Below, one piece after another: positions 1 to 4,406 of a stretch of DNA of 5,138 bases (positions within the stretch are counted from its first letter, which is position 1; each line of letters opens with the position of its first letter). Both the position numbers and the translations under genes were made by a program. This stretch comes from Methanoregulaceae archaeon (GTDB lineage: Archaea; Halobacteriota; Methanomicrobia; Methanomicrobiales; Methanospirillaceae): positions 1-5,138 of the forward strand of contig JACTVF010000195.1 of NCBI GenBank assembly GCA_019695435.1, written 5' to 3'. The notes beneath the pieces were generated by a model. That model saw only the letters and a list, made by a program, of their open reading frames with translations, had not been told where the DNA came from and did no database searches.

Positions 1-29
1 AAATCCCAACATTCAGTATATTCTTTCAT
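1..29 (-). CDS. 5' end of an unidentified minus-strand gene (partial)
   Basis: An ATG on the minus strand at 29-27 opens a frame that reads MKEYTECWD and then leaves the window. Upstream of it lies a good ribosome-binding site: the minus strand reads AGAGGAG, with AGGAG complementary to CTCCT at 36-40 and six bases between it and the ATG. The gene is divergent from the recombinase gene at 158, and the two share about 130 bases of control region. Nine codons are too few to name a family. The call rests on the ribosome-binding site, the spacing and the divergent layout, so it is a likely but unproven gene start. Confidence 0.5.
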
Positions 30-103
30 GGATCTCTCCTCTGTGAGTGTGAAAACGGACGGTAAACTACGTGTTATTTGCGATTTAGAGCCCGTATAAC
101 CTG

Positions 104-117
104 AGAATAGGTATTCT
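104..117. repeat. AGAATA-GG-TATTCT inverted repeat between divergent genes
   Basis: Two perfect 6-base arms, AGAATA and TATTCT, surround a central GG. The repeat sits between the minus-strand start at 29 and the recombinase start at 158, just upstream of the likely TATA box of the recombinase. That is a reasonable place for a regulator to bind. A 6+6 palindrome can also arise by chance, and nothing else shows that it is an operator. Confidence 0.3.
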
Positions 118-126
118 GCGCAAACC

Positions 127-134
127 TTTATTTA
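127..134 (+). promoter_or_regulatory. Likely TATA box of the XerA-like recombinase gene
   Basis: TTTATTTA is centred about 27 bases before the ATG at 158. There is no Shine-Dalgarno-like sequence before that ATG (the preceding bases are GATTAGCCC), and the codon two before it is an in-frame TAG. In archaea, a TATA box at this distance places the transcript start at or next to the start codon, which fits a leaderless mRNA. Confidence 0.45.
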
Positions 135-157
135 TTTGAGATAAAAAAGATTAGCCC

Positions 158-1078
158 ATGGGAAGCGGGTATTTTTCGGACTGGCTCAAAAGCTATCGGA
201 ATTACCTGCGGATGCGCAACTATTCTTCCCGGACGCTTGACAGCTACGAGCAGGTGATCAAGCATTTTGGGTATTATGTCTGGCTACGGCGGCATACGGA
301 AGTGACCAAACTGGTCTTCTTCTGGAAGGATTTTGAGAATGCCCGGCTTGATACGAGCGTGGATGTCGCACCTGCGATGATAACCGATTTTCTCTCGTTT
401 GTCTCAACAATGCGTACCTATAAACCCAAGACGTTTCACCGGATCATCTCGACACTCAGCTCGTTCTACCGTTTTCTCTGTGCGCAGGGAGCTGTTGTAG
501 CAAATCCCTTAAGCGGTATTGAGCGCCCTCGAATCAAACAGCAAGAGGTAAAGTACCTCAAACACAATCAGGTCCTCCGTCTCATCGATTCGATAGAAGA
601 TCCGAGGGACAAACTGATCGTCAGGACGATCTACTCTACAGGTGTCCGGGTGTCTGAGCTCTGTAACATGAATGTCGAGGACATCGATTTTGAGGAGCAT
701 ACCATTCGTATACGTGGGAAAGGCGACAAGATTCGCATAGTATTCATCGATGATGAAACCCTTTCCGAAATCCGGTCTTTTATTGGCAACCAGATTGTGG
801 GCCCCCTTTTTATCGGCCAGCAGGGCAAGCATATTTCCCCAAGGGCAATCCAGCATATCTTCAGAAACTATGCCCCCCCGGGTATCACTCCGCACAAGAT
901 CCGTCACAGCTATGCAAGCGAATTGTACCGGAGATCAAAGAATCTTCGTGTGGTGCAGGAAAACCTGGGTCATACATCCATAAAGACAACGGAGATTTAT
1001 CTGCACACGGATATTGATGAACGCCGTCAGGTGTACCAGCAGTTCTTTCCGCTCTCCAGCGACAACGAGAGCTCATGA
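158..1078 (+). CDS. xerA: XerA-like tyrosine recombinase
   Basis: This complete 306-residue tyrosine recombinase would cut and rejoin DNA at specific sites through a 3'-phosphotyrosine intermediate. Residues about 5-115 form the N-terminal core-binding domain (SAM-like; DWLKSYRNYLRMRNYSSRTL). Residues about 130-295 form the catalytic domain, with all six expected residues visible: R164 in TGVRVSEL, K188 in RGKGDK, H246 and R249 in TPHKIRH, H272 in LGHTSIKTT and the nucleophile Y281. The length is slightly above that of archaeal XerA and bacterial XerC/D proteins, partly from extra sequence around residues 44-70. The catalytic half resembles archaeal XerA closely. XerA normally resolves chromosome dimers at a dif site, but element integrases look much alike and a second recombinase lies nearby, so the host role is inferred. 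The start is fixed by an upstream in-frame TAG at 152. Confidence 0.9.
   Translation: MGSGYFSDWLKSYRNYLRMRNYSSRTLDSYEQVIKHFGYYVWLRRHTEVTKLVFFWKDFENARLDTSVDVAPAMITDFLSFVSTMRTYKPKTFHRIISTLSSFYRFLCAQGAVVANPLSGIERPRIKQQEVKYLKHNQVLRLIDSIEDPRDKLIVRTIYSTGVRVSELCNMNVEDIDFEEHTIRIRGKGDKIRIVFIDDETLSEIRSFIGNQIVGPLFIGQQGKHISPRAIQHIFRNYAPPGITPHKIRHSYASELYRRSKNLRVVQENLGHTSIKTTEIYLHTDIDERRQVYQQFFPLSSDNESS
1051..1072 (+). terminator. Hairpin at the 3' end of the recombinase gene
   Basis: GCTCTC (1051-1056) and GAGAGC (1067-1072) form a perfect 6-bp stem with a 10-base loop, ending three bases before the TGA at 1076. A T-rich stretch follows at about 1101-1110 (TTTCGTTTTC), which could act as an archaeal terminator. 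The hairpin lies inside coding sequence, so it may be incidental. Confidence 0.3.
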
Positions 1079-1442
1079 AGGGTATGGATCCCCTTGAAAC
1101 TTTCGTTTTCTGTCGCGGAATATTCCCGTAATGGATTGGCTTCTGTAGATTTGTGTTGTCTTCCTGTATGGAATGGATATTCGGTCTCCTTTGTTAAGAC
1201 ATCCAAGTATTTCTCATTAAGTCGCCCCATTTATTTTTACAACTCCCTGTTTCACTGGCTCATATACTCAACTACAAAATCCTGATATTCCGCCTCAATT
1301 TCCTAAAATCTGTGTGGATGTGGGGTATTCTTGTATTCTTAAAAAAACCTGCCTTTGTGCATATAAACCTTATAATGCTATATCATAAATTAACATTTTT
1401 TTACTTTGAATTTTTCCATTTTTCTTCAGTAATTAGGCAAAG

Positions 1443-1535
1443 ATGGACCGGTTACGACCATACCTATCCAAGAAGACGGACCATGGGGCCAAAGTGGTGG
1501 GATATGTGCTCCATCGATATGTAAAAAACAGATAA
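1443..1535 (+). CDS. Possible 30-residue small protein
   Basis: An ATG at 1443 opens a 30-codon frame ending at TAA 1533-1535. It begins MDRLRPYLSKKTDHGAKVV and ends GYVLHRYVKNR, a basic peptide with ordinary amino-acid variety. It lies in an island of more balanced base composition within AT-rich surroundings. TAGG at 1433-1436 is a weak ribosome-binding site, and TATA-like sequences lie 65-80 bases upstream. I do not recognise the peptide. It may be a real small protein, a remnant of a larger gene, or chance. The overlapping frame read from 1433 has no start codon. Confidence 0.2.
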   Translation: MDRLRPYLSKKTDHGAKVVGYVLHRYVKNR

Positions 1536-1773
1536 CGCTTGCAATTTTCCTCTTAAAAAATCCAGAATTTCCAGAATTTTCCGAAAATGAAGATGTACTA
1601 AATAAAATGTGTTGTCATCGTTAAATCCATTTATTTCGGTAGTAATCATTCCCTATTGTTCCCATTTTATTCCAATGTTTGCATCATGGAACTATCATCC
1701 GGAATATTTTTGCATTCTCTAACCTCTGCTGCCCCATCTCTTTAATACGCACCATTCCCAATATTACTCCCAC

Positions 1774-1790
1774 ATACCCCCGTAGGGTAT
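1774..1790. repeat. ATACCC-CCGTA-GGGTAT inverted repeat upstream of the second recombinase
   Basis: Perfect 6-base arms, ATACCC (1774-1779) and GGGTAT (1785-1790), flank five bases. The repeat lies about 20 bases before the TATA box of the zinc-ribbon recombinase gene. It could be an operator, a recombinase arm-binding site or part of an attachment site. No second copy was found in the window. Confidence 0.35.
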
Positions 1791-1810
1791 TGCCAACGAG
1801 ACCACTACTC

Positions 1811-1818
1811 TAATATAA
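1811..1818 (+). promoter_or_regulatory. TATA box of the zinc-ribbon recombinase gene; sets a leaderless start
   Basis: TAATATAA is centred about 25 bases before the ATG at 1840, which puts the transcript start at or beside that ATG. No Shine-Dalgarno-like sequence precedes it. The in-frame TTG at 1819 directly adjoins this TATA box and would lie upstream of the transcript, so the box argues for ATG 1840 as the true start. Confidence 0.55.
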
Positions 1819-1839
1819 TTGGAAGTCGTATCATCTGGT

Positions 1840-3042
1840 ATGGCTAAGACCCTGTCCCAGACATTGGACGACCAGGTAAAGATGGGTCACATCAGTCAAC
1901 CAGAGGCCGGCCTCATCTCATCCTTTATTTTTGAGATTCAGGCCCAGCGTGGATCTGCAAACAGCACCATGCTGACCCGCGCCTGGTCCCTGATCCGGGT
2001 CGCGGTCACCCTCCACACATTCGGATCCAAATTGGATAATCTGGAAACCGAAGAAGTTTACCGTCTGTTAAACCAGATTCGACAAAGTGGAATTTCCAAA
2101 AATTACCTCAATGACCAGATAAAAGCCCTCAAACGCTTCCTTCTCTGGCGCATTGAAAACGGCGTCACCACTCTCAATGAAAAAAAGATACGGGCCATCA
2201 AAGCACCCGGCATGGACTGGAGCACCAAAAAACCCAGTGACATGCTCACCAAAGAAGAAGTCCTGACCGTCATCAAAGCCTGCACCAGTTCCCGGGACCG
2301 CGCCATTGTCAGCATGCTCTACGATGGCAGCCTCCGCCCGGTTGATATCCGGCAACTCACCTGGGCCGCAGTCACCTTTGACGATTACGGCGTCATGATC
2401 CGCACCGCAGCCAAAACCGGCAAGGAACGGACCATCCGCCTCACCTTCAGCGCCCCCTACCTCTCACAATGGAGATCCGATTATCCCGGAGAGCCGGAAG
2501 GCTTCGTCCCGGTCTTTGTCAGCCATCGCACGTACCGGACCTACGGGGGCGAACACGTCCCTCTCGAAATGGACGCCATCGTACGGCTGATCCGGGGCCT
2601 CCGCGAAAAGACCGGGATCCAGAAACTTCAGCCCTCCATCTTCCGCCCCTCCCGCATCACCCACGATGTTGAGGATGGCTACGATGCCAGTTACCTCATG
2701 CTCAAAAACTGGGGAACCCTCAAAACCCCCATGCTCCAGGTCTACGCAAAACCCGGGGCCGATTACATGACCAATTACGCCCTCGAAAAAGCCGGTATCC
2801 AGACCCCGGGCAAAGCGCGAGAACGCTCCAAGGCTCTCGACCCCATCACCTGCCCCCGGTGCAGCACCCTCAACCCTCCCGGCAAGAAGTTCTGCGGCCA
2901 GTGCGGACTCTCCCTCACGGAAGAAGCCAAAGTAGAAGTAGAGAACATCTCCCAGCAGCTCAAGACCCTGTTTGTGGAGAATCCCAAAGCCCAGCCCCTC
3001 TTTATCCAGCTCCTGAAGGAGTTGAAGCAGCAGCCCCTCTGA
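1840..3042 (+). CDS. Tyrosine recombinase/integrase with C-terminal zinc ribbon
   Basis: This 400-residue integrase probably integrates or excises a mobile element. Residues about 1-125 are the helical core-binding domain. Residues about 135-310 are catalytic: R166 in YDGSLRPVDI, probable K192 in AAKTGKER, R269 in SIFRPSRITH, W291 in the late histidine/tryptophan position, and nucleophile Y302 in MLQVYAKPG. Residues 338-355 form a zinc ribbon, CPRC then ten residues then CGQC. A charged helical tail follows. The histidine normally three residues before R269 is a serine (S266). A zinc ribbon after the catalytic domain is familiar from integrases of methanogenic archaea. Start choice: the frame stays open back to TTG 1819, but the TATA box at 1811-1818 favours ATG 1840. 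It is GC-richer than the flanking DNA, shows no frameshift, and ends in a hairpin that includes its stop codon. Confidence 0.9.
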   Translation: MAKTLSQTLDDQVKMGHISQPEAGLISSFIFEIQAQRGSANSTMLTRAWSLIRVAVTLHTFGSKLDNLETEEVYRLLNQIRQSGISKNYLNDQIKALKRFLLWRIENGVTTLNEKKIRAIKAPGMDWSTKKPSDMLTKEEVLTVIKACTSSRDRAIVSMLYDGSLRPVDIRQLTWAAVTFDDYGVMIRTAAKTGKERTIRLTFSAPYLSQWRSDYPGEPEGFVPVFVSHRTYRTYGGEHVPLEMDAIVRLIRGLREKTGIQKLQPSIFRPSRITHDVEDGYDASYLMLKNWGTLKTPMLQVYAKPGADYMTNYALEKAGIQTPGKARERSKALDPITCPRCSTLNPPGKKFCGQCGLSLTEEAKVEVENISQQLKTLFVENPKAQPLFIQLLKELKQQPL

Positions 3043-3066
3043 TCCCGTTTTCGGGAATCAGGGCTG
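3031..3066 (+). terminator. Long hairpin spanning the integrase stop codon
   Basis: CAGCCC (3031-3036) pairs with GGGCTG (3061-3066). TGAT (3040-3043) pairs with ATCA (3057-3060), and CCCG (3044-3047) with CGGG (3052-3055), around a TTTT loop. Bulges are CTC at 3037-3039 and A at 3056, giving 14 base pairs in all. The stop codon TGA 3040-3042 lies in the stem. A transcription terminator or 3'-end stabiliser is the simplest reading. No strong T-run follows directly. Confidence 0.55.
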
Positions 3067-3088
3067 CGAGCACAACATTTATCTTAAC

Positions 3089-3115
3089 GTGCTTACTACA
3101 TTGTAAGTGCTTACA
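3089..3115. promoter_or_regulatory. Repeat cluster, candidate operator of the toxin-antitoxin unit
   Basis: GTGCTTAC occurs at 3089-3096 and again at 3107-3114, 18 bases apart. The second copy belongs to a palindrome, TGTAAG-TG-CTTACA (3102-3115). The cluster ends just before a TATA-like CTTTAAAG at 3119. Toxin-antitoxin units of this type are usually repressed by their own antitoxin bound to promoter repeats, and this placement fits that. Binding is inferred. Confidence 0.4.
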
Positions 3116-3118
3116 CGT

Positions 3119-3126
3119 CTTTAAAG
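3119..3126 (+). promoter_or_regulatory. Candidate TATA box of the toxin-antitoxin unit
   Basis: CTTTAAAG is centred about 25 bases before the ATG at 3147 of a 22-codon leader ORF, so transcription would start at or near that ATG. It lies 86-93 bases before the antitoxin start. A weaker alternative, TATTCAAA at 3181-3188, sits about 26 bases before the antitoxin ATG and would give a leaderless antitoxin mRNA. Confidence 0.4.
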
Positions 3127-3146
3127 GCTGTAAGTTATCTCAAGAG

Positions 3147-3215
3147 ATGAGTGAAGCGATTGTATCTGCAATCGACATTGTATTCAAAGCTGAACTAGGG
3201 ACGTGCAATATATGA
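3147..3215 (+). CDS. Possible 22-residue leader peptide overlapping the antitoxin start
   Basis: ATG 3147 opens a 22-codon frame, MSEAIVSAIDIVFKAEL then GTCNI, ending at TGA 3213-3215. That stop overlaps the antitoxin start in the arrangement ATGA at 3212-3215. The TATA-like CTTTAAAG at 3119-3126 lies at the right distance for a leaderless transcript starting at this ATG. Translation of the leader could therefore feed ribosomes onto the antitoxin, which itself has only a weak ribosome-binding site. The peptide could form an amphipathic helix. I do not recognise it, and its shortness means chance cannot be excluded. Confidence 0.35.
   Translation: MSEAIVSAIDIVFKAELGTCNI
3157..3183. repeat. 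CGATTG/CAATCG inverted repeat and ATTGTAT direct repeat
   Basis: CGATTG (3157-3162) and CAATCG (3169-3174) are perfect arms around six bases. ATTGTAT occurs at 3159-3165 and 3177-3183, again 18 bases apart, the same spacing as the GTGCTTAC pair upstream. Both lie within the possible leader ORF. They may be further operator sites or an mRNA hairpin before the antitoxin. Confidence 0.3.
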
Positions 3216-3436
3216 CAGAAGTAGCGAACAAAAGAATCCCTGTGACTGAAGAGATCTGGGAATCCCTTGCGGACCTGAAAAAACATGGTCAGACGTATGA
3301 TCAGCTCCTGGCGGAGATGATCGCACTCAAACAGGAACGTGATTTTCTGGCTCACATCGAGGAGATCGAAAAGCGCGGGGAGTTTGTCAGCCTGAAGGAT
3401 GCGGCAAAGGAACTTAACATCCCGGAATCAGGTTGA
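3212..3436 (+). CDS. Small archaeal antitoxin of a RelE-type toxin-antitoxin pair
   Basis: This 74-residue, charged protein begins MTEVANKRIPVTEEIWESL. Its likely role is to bind and silence the toxin encoded just downstream and to repress their shared promoter. The opening KRIPVTEEIWESLADLKK, followed by GQTYDQLLAEMI, has the strand-then-two-helices look of the small ribbon-helix-helix-like antitoxins common in archaea (I recall the family as DUF7557/VapB-like). GEFVSLKD near residue 57 is where many relatives end. Here the chain continues with AAKELNIPESG. ATG 3212 is chosen over GTG 3203, because the GGG at 3198-3200 suits the ATG better and the N-terminus then matches the family. The stop at 3434 leaves 67 bases before the toxin, wider than usual for such pairs. 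Confidence 0.75.
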   Translation: MTEVANKRIPVTEEIWESLADLKKHGQTYDQLLAEMIALKQERDFLAHIEEIEKRGEFVSLKDAAKELNIPESG

Positions 3437-3503
3437 CGAAGAAATCCGGCAATGACTTTGTTCTCTTGTAGAGAATGGCAAAGGAGCGCAAGACTGGAGG
3501 AGT

Positions 3504-3782
3504 GTGATCGTGGAAATCCAAATTGAACGGGGCGTCATTAAGACCCTTGAAAAGTATCCCGATAAGATCCGGGAACATATCTTCAACCACCTCCGGAAAC
3601 TTGAAGATCCGTACAGCGCACCCGATGTAGAATGCCTGCATCCCAAAGTGCAGGTCTATCGCATGCACATCGGGCGAACCTACACCGTCATTTTCAGGAT
3701 TCACAAAGAATCAAACATTGTCCAGGTGCTTGATCTGATGACCATCGAACAGGCACATAAGAGATACGGTCGCTACTACTGA
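3504..3782 (+). CDS. RelE/ParE-superfamily toxin
   Basis: This 92-residue basic protein has the RelE/ParE fold pattern: two helices (residues about 10-34, VIKTLEKYPDKIREHIFNHL) followed by a four-stranded sheet. The typical core VYRMHIGRTYTVIFRI (51-66) includes Y52, R53 and G57, and the chain ends in AHKRYGRYY. RelE toxins cut mRNA on the ribosome and ParE relatives poison gyrase. The sequence alone does not separate these, though RelE is more usual in archaea. GGAGG at 3496-3500 is a strong ribosome-binding site. GTG 3504 is only three bases away and GTG 3510 is nine bases away, so the true start may be 3510 (90 residues). No earlier in-frame start exists. With the antitoxin directly upstream, it completes a type II module. 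Its stop codon sits in a hairpin loop. Confidence 0.82.
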   Translation: MIVEIQIERGVIKTLEKYPDKIREHIFNHLRKLEDPYSAPDVECLHPKVQVYRMHIGRTYTVIFRIHKESNIVQVLDLMTIEQAHKRYGRYY

Positions 3783-3792
3783 CGGTAGTAGC
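3772..3792 (+). terminator. Hairpin with the toxin stop codon in its loop
   Basis: GCTACTAC (3772-3779) and GTAGTAGC (3785-3792) form a perfect 8-bp stem. The five-base loop TGACG contains the toxin stop TGA (3780-3782). A short T-run follows (CTTTTC at 3801-3806). This is the likely 3' end of the toxin-antitoxin transcript. Confidence 0.55.
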
Positions 3793-3824
3793 ATCCCACT
3801 CTTTTCAATTTGGAGTGCGCTTTT

Positions 3825-3911
3825 ATGTTGCTTTGGAAGTTATTGCATCAGCTTGAAAGATTGTTTGTTGAAAATCCCGAATCGCAAAACCGTGTTTTTT
3901 TGAATTCATAA
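3825..3911 (+). pseudogene. Decayed C-terminal tail of a zinc-ribbon integrase
   Basis: The frame from ATG 3825 to TAA 3909-3911 contains QLERLFVENPESQ (3849-3887). This matches QLKTLFVENPKAQ in the tail of the complete integrase (residues 373-385, DNA 2956-2994) at 9 of 13 positions. DNA agreement is lower (29 of 42 bases over 14 codons), so it is not a fresh duplication. Nothing upstream in this frame encodes the zinc ribbon or the catalytic domain, and a TAG closes the frame at 3789. The best reading is the remnant of a second, related integrase gene. A 28-residue peptide starting at ATG 3825 is possible but has no ribosome-binding site. Confidence 0.5.
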
Positions 3912-4021
3912 AAATGTGAATTAACTCAAATTTCCTTGTTAAATCGAATTTAGAGAGCAAAAAAATATTATCTTGAACAGCAGATAGATATTTAGTATCT
4001 CCGGTATTTCCCGGTGACCCG

Positions 4022-4097
4022 TAAAATAACATTCGAGACCAGCACTAAAAGACTGTTTAGTGCTGTTGACGCAGAACATTGCCTGGATGTTATTTTA
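4022..4097. repeat. Nested perfect inverted repeats, candidate replication or termination structure
   Basis: The inner pair is CAGCACTAAA (4040-4049) and TTTAGTGCTG (4056-4065), a perfect 10-bp stem with a six-base loop AGACTG. The outer pair is TAAAATAACAT (4022-4032) and ATGTTATTTTA (4087-4097), a perfect 11-bp stem enclosing the first. Such a structure upstream of a rolling-circle initiator gene would suit a single-strand origin, a cruciform or a structured RNA. Which of these applies is inference. No coding sequence explains it. Confidence 0.55.
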
Positions 4098-4130
4098 TTG
4101 AAGTCTATTTTGGAAGTACCCCGCATACTC

Positions 4131-4146
4131 TTAGCCTTTAGGCTAA
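4131..4146. repeat. TTAGCC-TTTA-GGCTAA hairpin
   Basis: A perfect 6-bp stem with the four-base loop TTTA sits ten bases before the candidate nick-site hairpin. It may be a binding site for the replication initiator, or simply part of the structured origin region. Confidence 0.4.
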
Positions 4147-4155
4147 CGGCGTTTT

Positions 4156-4204
4156 AGAATGGCCGGCGCTCTTGGGATACCGCGTCAGTCCCCGGCTTCA
4201 TTCT
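4156..4204 (+). other. Candidate double-strand origin hairpin of a rolling-circle element
   Basis: AGAATG (4156-4161) pairs with CATTCT (4199-4204), GCCGG (4162-4166) with CCGGC (4192-4196), and CGC (4167-4169) with GCG (4182-4184). This leaves the terminal loop TCTTGGGATACC (4170-4181), with bulges at 4185-4191 and 4197-4198. TCTTG followed by a purine is the sequence nicked in pC194-type rolling-circle plasmids (TCTTG/ATA). Here it sits exposed at the tip of a stem, about 430 bases before a gene for a HUH nickase. The hairpin is visible in the sequence. Its role as an origin is inferred. Confidence 0.4.
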
Positions 4205-4235
4205 GCTAAAGTGGAAATGCATATGAGTGATTTAA

Positions 4236-4406
4236 ATGGCATCGATAACCATCGTTCAAAATCAAAAGCCTTCTCAGCCATCCCTCACAATCACGAGGGA
4301 GATCTTTGCCGCATTAAGTCCACTTGATCAGATTGCAGCAAGAGCGCTTGAGAAGTGCGGACTCGTACAGATAGTTGATCAAAGCGAAGACCTCTCACCC
4401 AGGTGA
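4236..4406 (+). CDS. Hypothetical 56-residue protein upstream of the replication gene
   Basis: ATG 4236 opens a 56-codon frame ending at TGA 4404-4406. It starts MASITIVQNQKPSQPSLTIT and continues with a helical, protein-like section, REIFAALSPLDQIAARALEK, then CGLVQIVDQSEDLSPR. GAGTGA at 4225-4230, five bases before the ATG, is an acceptable archaeal ribosome-binding site. The composition looks coding, unlike the neighbouring frames. I recognise no family. Its size, and its position between the candidate origin and the replication initiator, fit a small regulator or accessory factor of the element, but no DNA-binding motif can be proved by eye. An alternative frame from ATG 4217 (36 codons) looks less convincing. 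Confidence 0.5.
   Translation: MASITIVQNQKPSQPSLTITREIFAALSPLDQIAARALEKCGLVQIVDQSEDLSPR

Larger units (their letters stand above)
1079..1818. other. AT-rich intergenic stretch without a convincing gene
   Basis: About 740 bases separate the two recombinase genes. The stretch is clearly AT-rich to the eye, except for a more balanced island at about 1440-1520. The longer reading frames here have no ribosome-binding site and unconvincing protein sequences. Items seen: TATA-like sequences at 1361-1377 (ATATAAAC, TTATAATG); a 30-codon ORF at 1443-1535; a tandem duplication of TCCAGAATT at 1561-1569 and 1570-1578; and the inverted repeat at 1774-1790. No tRNA or rRNA pattern was found. It could be a decayed region or hold an attachment site. 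Confidence 0.5.

Noticed and set aside
94..121. Possible dif-like site (11-6-11 layout) around the palindrome upstream of the XerA-like gene
   Set aside because: The 11-base arms agree at only about half of their positions, so it does not meet the usual symmetry of Xer sites.
1075..1131. 18-codon frame starting in an ATGA overlap with the first recombinase stop
   Set aside because: Too short, no support beyond the overlap, and the sequence is not family-like.
1094..1285. 63-codon plus-strand frame after the first recombinase, and the minus-strand frame opposite it
   Set aside because: Unusual composition rich in Ser, Tyr, Phe and Leu, no ribosome-binding site, AT-rich DNA. Both look like chance openings.
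3968..3976. TTATCTTGA, close to the pC194 nick sequence
   Set aside because: A closer sequence match than the loop at 4170, but it is not in a hairpin and lies farther from Rep in AT-rich DNA, where chance matches are likely. Kept only as an alternative nick site.
3823..4032. 69-codon minus-strand frame
   Set aside because: No ribosome-binding site or TATA box at the right distance. It lies in AT-rich DNA opposite the integrase remnant, and the protein matches nothing I recognise.
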